Source of the DNA: DASXVX01 sp036504075
GTDB taxonomy: Bacteria; Bacillota; Sulfobacillia; Symbiobacteriales; Symbiobacteriaceae
Assembly: GCA_036504075.1 (NCBI GenBank)
Contig: DASXVX010000075.1
Span: 1-64,000 of the forward strand
DNA: 64,000 bases
Direction of reading: 5' to 3'
Both the position numbers and the translations under genes were made by a program. Under the pieces are notes generated by a model. The model saw nothing but the letters and a program-made list of their open reading frames with translations. It had not been told where the DNA came from and searched no databases. Positions 59,451 to 64,000 of the stretch are shown here, piece after piece. Position 1 is the first letter of the stretch. Each line of letters starts with the position of its first letter.

Positions 59451-62400
59451 CTACGGCATGAGAATCACGATCTGTTTCGTCTCGGCGATCCAGTTCACCG
59501 AGGCCCCCAGGGCCTCGCCGACCACCCGGACCGGCACGTAAGTCCGGCCTTCAATGATTTGCGGCGCCGGGTCGACGAAGATCCGTTTGGATTGGTTGGC
59601 GCCGTCCACCCGCACCAGGGTGTCGCCCACCCGGAGCTTGACGAACAGCGTCCCCTTGATGTACACGACCTCCTGGTACTCCGGGTTCCAGGTGACGCTG
59701 GCACCCAGCGCCTCCCCGATAAGCCGGACCGGGACCATGGCCCGCCCGTTCACCAGCGGGACCGGGGCCGCCATTTCCACCCGCTTGCCGTTCACCCAGG
59801 CGATATTGCTACCCACCTGGAACGTGATTTTCCCCGCCCCGATATTCGGGTCGTTCGGCACCGGGCCGGCGGGCGGCTCAGGCGGGGCCGGCTGGCCGGG
59901 CGTTTTTGCTGCGACCGTCTTGAGCTGATAGCCGGACGACTTGAGATACTCGATCCACTTGTCGATCATCTTCGCGTCGCCGGCCGGGTCGCCAATGTGC
60001 GCCAGGGCCAGGGCCAGTGAGTTCTGGAACTCCCGCCCTTCGGTTCGCATCGCCTCCTGCGCGGACTGCGGGAAGGCGTTGTACAGGTCCATCCATTCCT
60101 GGTCCCCGGCAAGGGCAAAGTCGAGCCCAAACCCGTTGCCGGCCATTTGACTGCTCGCCTCGACCATCGCTTCGTTCAGCGCCCGGGGACCGGCCAGGCG
60201 GTCCCACTGCTGCGCCTCGAAGTCCAGCCACGGCTGCATCCGGTCCATGAACCCTTCGAACGTGTCGGCCGGGAAGCTGGTCTCGTGCTTGACCCCGAGA
60301 ATCGGGTACATTTGTTCCAACATCTGCGCGGCCATGGCATAGAATTCGGGCAGCCGGGCCTTGTAGCTGGACAGCCAGGCCGTGTTGGCGGGCTTGCCGG
60401 CCTTGAGGTTCGCCTCCTCGCCCAGGATGCCGTTCATGGTCTCGAACAGGTTGCCCATGCCCCAGGTCAGGTCGAAGAGGCCCTTTTCCTGGAGTGCCTT
60501 GTTCTGGGCTGCGACCGGCGCCGCTGCTGACTTCGCGTTGGCAATGCGGCTGCGGGCGGCGTTCACGCGCGTCTGCATTTCCGCCGACCGGGCGAGCAGC
60601 CAGTCGGTCTTGGCGGCAAAGCGTTTGGACGCCTTATCGCACTCGGCCAGGTAGCCGTTCTGCTTCTGGGCCAGGAACGGCCCCAACAGCCGCTCAATTT
60701 CGCCGGCGTTGGCGCGGAAGCGGTTGGTCTCGGGCGGAAACTCGGTGATGTCAAACCCCCGCAGTTGGTCCTTGTAGAGTTCGTAGTGCTGCTGGGAAGT
60801 CGCCAGCGCCGCGTTATACCCCTCCTGGAGTCCTTCGAGTTCCTGCTGGTACTTCGCCGCCTGCTCCAGCATGGAAGCGTACTGGGACCGGGCCTGGTTG
60901 TACTGGTCGAGGCGGCCGCTGCGACCGTCCAGAAAATCGGAGTCGATCAGCTTGAACACCGGGCTTTGGACCCCATCTGCCACTTTGGCCGCTTTCGCTT
61001 TGAGTTCGTCGGTCTTGGCGGTGTAGTACTCGCCCTGGACCCGCAGCGACTGCAGTTCCTGGTCCACCAGGCCATTAATCTGGTTGTCGTACTGATCGGC
61101 CAGGTTCGCCAGGGAGCGATGGCCGCTTACCAGAGCGTTCCGGGCGCTGGTGTAGACCGAGCGGGAGATTTTGCCCGCGACCAGCAGGTCGTTGTTCTGC
61201 TTCAGGGCGGCAATGGCGGCGTCGTCGCTGGCTGCGGTCCGCACTTCGGGCACGGGCACATCGACCGTGATCGGCAGCGGCCCCGGCGCCGACGGCACGG
61301 CTACCTCCACCACCGCGTCGCGGGTGGCGGAGACCGCGCTGTCCCAGACCTCTACGAGCAGCTTCACCGTTTTGCCGGCCACGGCGTCCAGGTCGAAATC
61401 GAGCGTTCCGGCGGCCGGATCCCCCACCTGGTTCACCCGCGGGTCGAGCTTTTTCACTTTTACCTGGACTGCCGGGGCGCCGTTCAGCCGGACCGACAGC
61501 TTGACCACCGTGCCGTCCGGTTTGACCTGCATGGTACCCAGATCGATGATCAGGAAGCTGACGCCGGCTTCTTTCAGGACGGGCACCGACGACTTCATCA
61601 GCGTGGCCAGCGTGAACCGGCTGACAACCGCGCCGCCGACGACGAGGGTAACCGCCGTGTTCGGGTTCAAACTGGACAGGTAGGCCATGTTGCCACCCAG
61701 TGCGAACTGGCCCGCCGCTTTCAGAGCCGAGGGCGTGAGCGCGCCCAGGTCCGAAAAGGCCGAAATGCCGTCGGGGGACAGTACCCCGACGCTGCCGGCC
61801 GGCAGGGCTTTGCCGTCCTGATCCAGCACCTTGCCGGTCAGGACCAGATGGATGCCTTTATTTCGCTCGTTCTGCAGGCTTTGAATCTTTCCCGCCGCCT
61901 CCTGCAGTCCTTCCGTCACCACCTGGGCCTCCCACCGGCGAAAGACGAAGTCCTTGAGCGTGGCCTGGTCGGGCACCTCGTTCATTACCTTGAAGTAGTC
62001 CTGGGCCCGCTTGGTACCGACGGAGAAGAGCCGGAAACCGACGGTCCGCTCGGTCCAGCTAAACTTGGACCGATATTCGTCGCGGTACTGGTCGATGAAG
62101 CGGTCGCGGGCGAACTTGTCCGCCCACAGGGTGGACCAGAAGCCGTCGAACGTGCCGCGGCCGCTTTTGGCCCAGTTGACGAACTGGTCCCGCTTCGGGT
62201 TTTCAATCAGCGGCGCGAGCGTATCGGTGCGGAGCTTTTTGTACTGGGTGTAGGAATCGTCGGTCATGTAGGCGTAGAACTTCTCCATCGCCCACCCCGA
62301 GCCGGAGGTCACCAGCTTGCCGAGGGCGTAGAACGGCCCCATGGTGGTCAGCCCGACCACCGTCTCCCCGACGGCCCACGAAAAGGTCTCCAGCCCTTTG

Positions 62401-62666
62401 GTGATGTCGCCGTTGTAGACATCGCTGATCGCTTCCCCGATGGAGATGCCGAGCACGGCGCTGCCCAGGCCGGTGCCGAACCGCTTGAGCGTCTCTTCAC
62501 TGGGGTCGATGGCACTCAGAATGTCGGACGCCGTGCTCATGACCTGGGCGCCGACCGTGAAGGCACGGGTGTTGTCGGCCCGAGCGGGCGGAGCGGATGG
62601 AACGGTGAGCAGGATGAGCGTCGTGAGGAGCGGCAGCGCAATCCAACGCAGCAGACGGCGTGACAT
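59451..62666 (-). CDS. Large secreted protein with C-terminal stalk (copper amine oxidase N-like) domain
   Basis: 1071 residues: signal peptide (1-30, PSAPPARA), an N-terminal helical region (35-255), a beta-rich middle (270-470), a long coiled coil (480-720), a helical part (720-950), a proline linker (PPEPPAGPVP) and two copies of the stalk domain PF07833-like (KRVEMAAPVPLVNGRAMVPVRL type and PAPQIIEGRTYVPVRVVGEA), each ending in EALGASV-x-W. Such C-termini are found in surface proteins of clostridial relatives. The overall function is unknown. It is the third gene of an operon behind a lipoprotein and a membrane protein. Confidence 0.8.
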   Translation of the reverse strand: MSRRLLRWIALPLLTTLILLTVPSAPPARADNTRAFTVGAQVMSTASDILSAIDPSEETLKRFGTGLGSAVLGISIGEAISDVYNGDITKGLETFSWAVGETVVGLTTMGPFYALGKLVTSGSGWAMEKFYAYMTDDSYTQYKKLRTDTLAPLIENPKRDQFVNWAKSGRGTFDGFWSTLWADKFARDRFIDQYRDEYRSKFSWTERTVGFRLFSVGTKRAQDYFKVMNEVPDQATLKDFVFRRWEAQVVTEGLQEAAGKIQSLQNERNKGIHLVLTGKVLDQDGKALPAGSVGVLSPDGISAFSDLGALTPSALKAAGQFALGGNMAYLSSLNPNTAVTLVVGGAVVSRFTLATLMKSSVPVLKEAGVSFLIIDLGTMQVKPDGTVVKLSVRLNGAPAVQVKVKKLDPRVNQVGDPAAGTLDFDLDAVAGKTVKLLVEVWDSAVSATRDAVVEVAVPSAPGPLPITVDVPVPEVRTAASDDAAIAALKQNNDLLVAGKISRSVYTSARNALVSGHRSLANLADQYDNQINGLVDQELQSLRVQGEYYTAKTDELKAKAAKVADGVQSPVFKLIDSDFLDGRSGRLDQYNQARSQYASMLEQAAKYQQELEGLQEGYNAALATSQQHYELYKDQLRGFDITEFPPETNRFRANAGEIERLLGPFLAQKQNGYLAECDKASKRFAAKTDWLLARSAEMQTRVNAARSRIANAKSAAAPVAAQNKALQEKGLFDLTWGMGNLFETMNGILGEEANLKAGKPANTAWLSSYKARLPEFYAMAAQMLEQMYPILGVKHETSFPADTFEGFMDRMQPWLDFEAQQWDRLAGPRALNEAMVEASSQMAGNGFGLDFALAGDQEWMDLYNAFPQSAQEAMRTEGREFQNSLALALAHIGDPAGDAKMIDKWIEYLKSSGYQLKTVAAKTPGQPAPPEPPAGPVPNDPNIGAGKITFQVGSNIAWVNGKRVEMAAPVPLVNGRAMVPVRLIGEALGASVTWNPEYQEVVYIKGTLFVKLRVGDTLVRVDGANQSKRIFVDPAPQIIEGRTYVPVRVVGEALGASVNWIAETKQIVILMP

Positions 62667-62788
62667 GACCTGATCCTCCCTTGTGATGGGCCTGGAACCT
62701 TCCAGGTCCAGTCTAAGGGAGGCGTGTGCGCGCCGGTACTACCCCTAGGGGGAGGCTTTCAACACTGCCCCGCACGGGATGCCTTGCG

Positions 62789-63412
62789 CTACTTCATGCT
62801 CCAGGTGCCCTTCTTCAGGGCATCGTCCATGCGGTTGGCCTGGGCCAGGTCCAACGGTTCCTTCGAGTAGTTGTATCGCTCACGATATGCTTCCATGCGA
62901 TACCGGAACGTCGCTTCGGTGTTCGCATTCAGTACCGCCAGCCGAGAATCGACGTTGCGGATTTGCGAGGCCGTACCGTACCGCCCGGCGATCTCACGGG
63001 CATTCGCAAACTCCTGTTCCGCCTCCTTGGCCTTGCCGGCATCCAGCAGCAGGCTGGCGCGGTCGTTGTGATAGCGAAATTCATTCGGCCGGAGGTTAAT
63101 GGCCTTGTCCACCTTGCTAATATCTTTCTTCTTGAATCCTTCATCCCGGAGCGCCTCGGCCTTGGCGAAATTATTGACCACCATGCCGCCATCGATCACG
63201 GCATCCGCCGCGTCGTCCCCGGTCGATCCGCCCATGGCGCGCATGCCGATGTTGAAGTACTCCGGTTTCCCCTCGTCGTCCAACAGCCCGTGGGTCTGCG
63301 CCCACCCCCGGCCAATGTCCAGGATATCCATGAGATCCTGCCGGTCGCACCCGGTCATGAAGACCGCCGAGATCAGGAGGAGCACCAGCATCCGATTCTC
63401 CAAGCGCCGCAT
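62789..63412 (-). CDS. Lipoprotein, unknown, TPR-like
   Basis: 207 residues. Lipoprotein signal MLVLLLISAVFMTGCD with the lipidated Cys at 22. The rest is charged and helical with a TPR-like segment (RPNEFRYHNDRASLLLDAG, then AKEAEQEFANAREIAG). Probable extracellular membrane-anchored scaffold. ATG/GTG start near 63412 with GGAGG upstream (CGGAGGTGGAACGGCG). Operon with both neighbours; 122 bases separate it from the large secreted protein. Confidence 0.7.
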   Translation of the reverse strand: MRRLENRMLVLLLISAVFMTGCDRQDLMDILDIGRGWAQTHGLLDDEGKPEYFNIGMRAMGGSTGDDAADAVIDGGMVVNNFAKAEALRDEGFKKKDISKVDKAINLRPNEFRYHNDRASLLLDAGKAKEAEQEFANAREIAGRYGTASQIRNVDSRLAVLNANTEATFRYRMEAYRERYNYSKEPLDLAQANRMDDALKKGTWSMK

Positions 63413-63436
63413 CGCCGTTCCACCTCCGAGTGCTCC

Positions 63437-64000
63437 CTACTGGGCGAGCTTGATGAGATCGCGCACGAACTGGGCGTCCTTGACCTTGATGTCCACCCGG
63501 GCCAGGAACTGCTGTTCGTTGATCTTGCCGGCGTTAAAGTCGTTCAGGGCGCTCATCGGGGCGGTCAACGCGATCAGGTCGCGGCCACCCTCCTGGTAGT
63601 CCAGTCCCACCCGTTGCAGATTCAGCTTTTTCTCGGTGTTCGACTGCACCAGTTGCTTGATGACCGCTTTCGCCTGCTGGCGCTTGCCGTTCTCCCCGCT
63701 TGCCGGTTTGAAGCCGGTCGCCGGATCGATCACCACGATGGCGGCGTTGCCGGCACCATCCGGCATGGGCACGACCGCGACCGACGCGCCGCCGACTCCG
63801 CCCTGCTTGAACGCCTCCGTGACCACTGCACTGGCCACCTGGTCCACCGGGGAATCCAGCAGTTTCCGAGCCGGCGAACTGATGGGCTCCCAGCCCGGGA
63901 CTTTGATCAGCCGGAACCGCCACGCGCCCCAGCCCACTGCCGCCAGGATCAATAAGAGCACCATCAGGAAGAAGATGAGACATCCACTGCGTCGCTTCGG
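63437..64000 (-). CDS. Membrane-anchored unknown protein (5' end outside the window)
   Basis: The frame is open from its stop at 63437 to the window edge. An ATG at 63964 has no ribosome site, and the codons upstream continue the hydrophobic start (LIFFLMVLLLILAAVGWGAW), so the true start is probably beyond 64000. One N-terminal membrane segment, then about 150 residues outside with a regular alpha/beta pattern (VVPMPDGAGNAAIVVIDPATG). It ends 24 bases before the lipoprotein gene. Family not recognised. Confidence 0.65.
   Translation of the reverse strand, partial: PKRRSGCLIFFLMVLLLILAAVGWGAWRFRLIKVPGWEPISSPARKLLDSPVDQVASAVVTEAFKQGGVGGASVAVVPMPDGAGNAAIVVIDPATGFKPASGENGKRQQAKAVIKQLVQSNTEKKLNLQRVGLDYQEGGRDLIALTAPMSALNDFNAGKINEQQFLARVDIKVKDAQFVRDLIKLAQ

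Noticed and set aside
60765..62663. A 632-codon plus-strand frame opposite the stalk-domain protein gene
   Set aside because: Antisense shadow with no signal peptide or recognisable motif; the minus strand has signal peptide and stalk domains.

Overview
This 64 kb, high-GC (roughly two-thirds G+C) segment reads as the chromosome of an endospore-forming, high-GC member of the Bacillota (Firmicutes), of the Symbiobacterium / deep clostridial kind. The basis is the gene set: SpoVAC and SpoVK homologues, the order mutS-mutL-miaA-hfq-(spoVK)-hflX, a miaB-ricA pair, a YneA-like gene divergent from lexA, Bacillus-type LexA boxes, strong AGGAGG ribosome sites and many GTG/TTG starts. The genus is an inference. 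No rRNA, tRNA, prophage or CRISPR array was seen.

Layout. 0-5 kb: spoVAC and a cytochrome c maturation operon (resA-ccdA-resB-resC, minus strand); ResA and ResB both carry an N-terminal zinc ribbon. 5-7 kb: a REP-like palindrome family, a small unknown gene and the divergent SOS pair (LysM/YneA-like and lexA) with three LexA boxes. 7-12.2 kb: glnA, a DUF456 membrane protein, a PLP enzyme of the YnbB type, an M20 amidohydrolase and a PAP2 phosphatase. 12.25-17.85 kb: a thiamine salvage operon behind a TPP riboswitch and terminator, with an ABC transporter, thiD, a fused thiM-thiE and the transporter subunit thiW; a sulfurtransferase follows. 18.8-34.8 kb: the RNA-modification/DNA-repair block (hflX, ROK kinase, spoVK, hfq, miaA, mutL, mutS, a diguanylate cyclase, ricA, miaB), interrupted by a 32-bp tandem array. 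35-41.4 kb: one gene for a 2146-residue secreted subtilase with three repeats of (two carboxypeptidase-regulatory-like domains plus a PQQ-type propeller) and a dockerin.

41.4-53.3 kb is an accessory region with visibly lower GC in parts: a CPBP membrane protease flanked by diverged direct repeats and a 21-bp tandem array, a large PLP decarboxylase, remnants of a PEP-utilising enzyme and probably of a TnpB-like gene, a SNF2 helicase/SWIM protein pair, a Uma2 nuclease, and a decaying SDR-flavodoxin group. 53-64 kb: a Mn-type (yybP-ykoY) riboswitch controlling a GDT1-family exporter, a secreted Ig-like repeat protein, a soluble chemoreceptor with reversed domain order, an acetyltransferase/N-succinylamino-acid racemase pair, and an operon with a 1071-residue secreted stalk-domain protein, a lipoprotein and a membrane protein that runs off the window.

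I did not find one clearly new multi-gene system. The strongest candidates for something undescribed are the triplicated-module dockerin protease, the ThiM-ThiE fusion in reverse order to the eukaryotic one, the shared 28-bp promoter element in front of miaB and the SNF2 gene, the dispersed palindromes and the tandem arrays.
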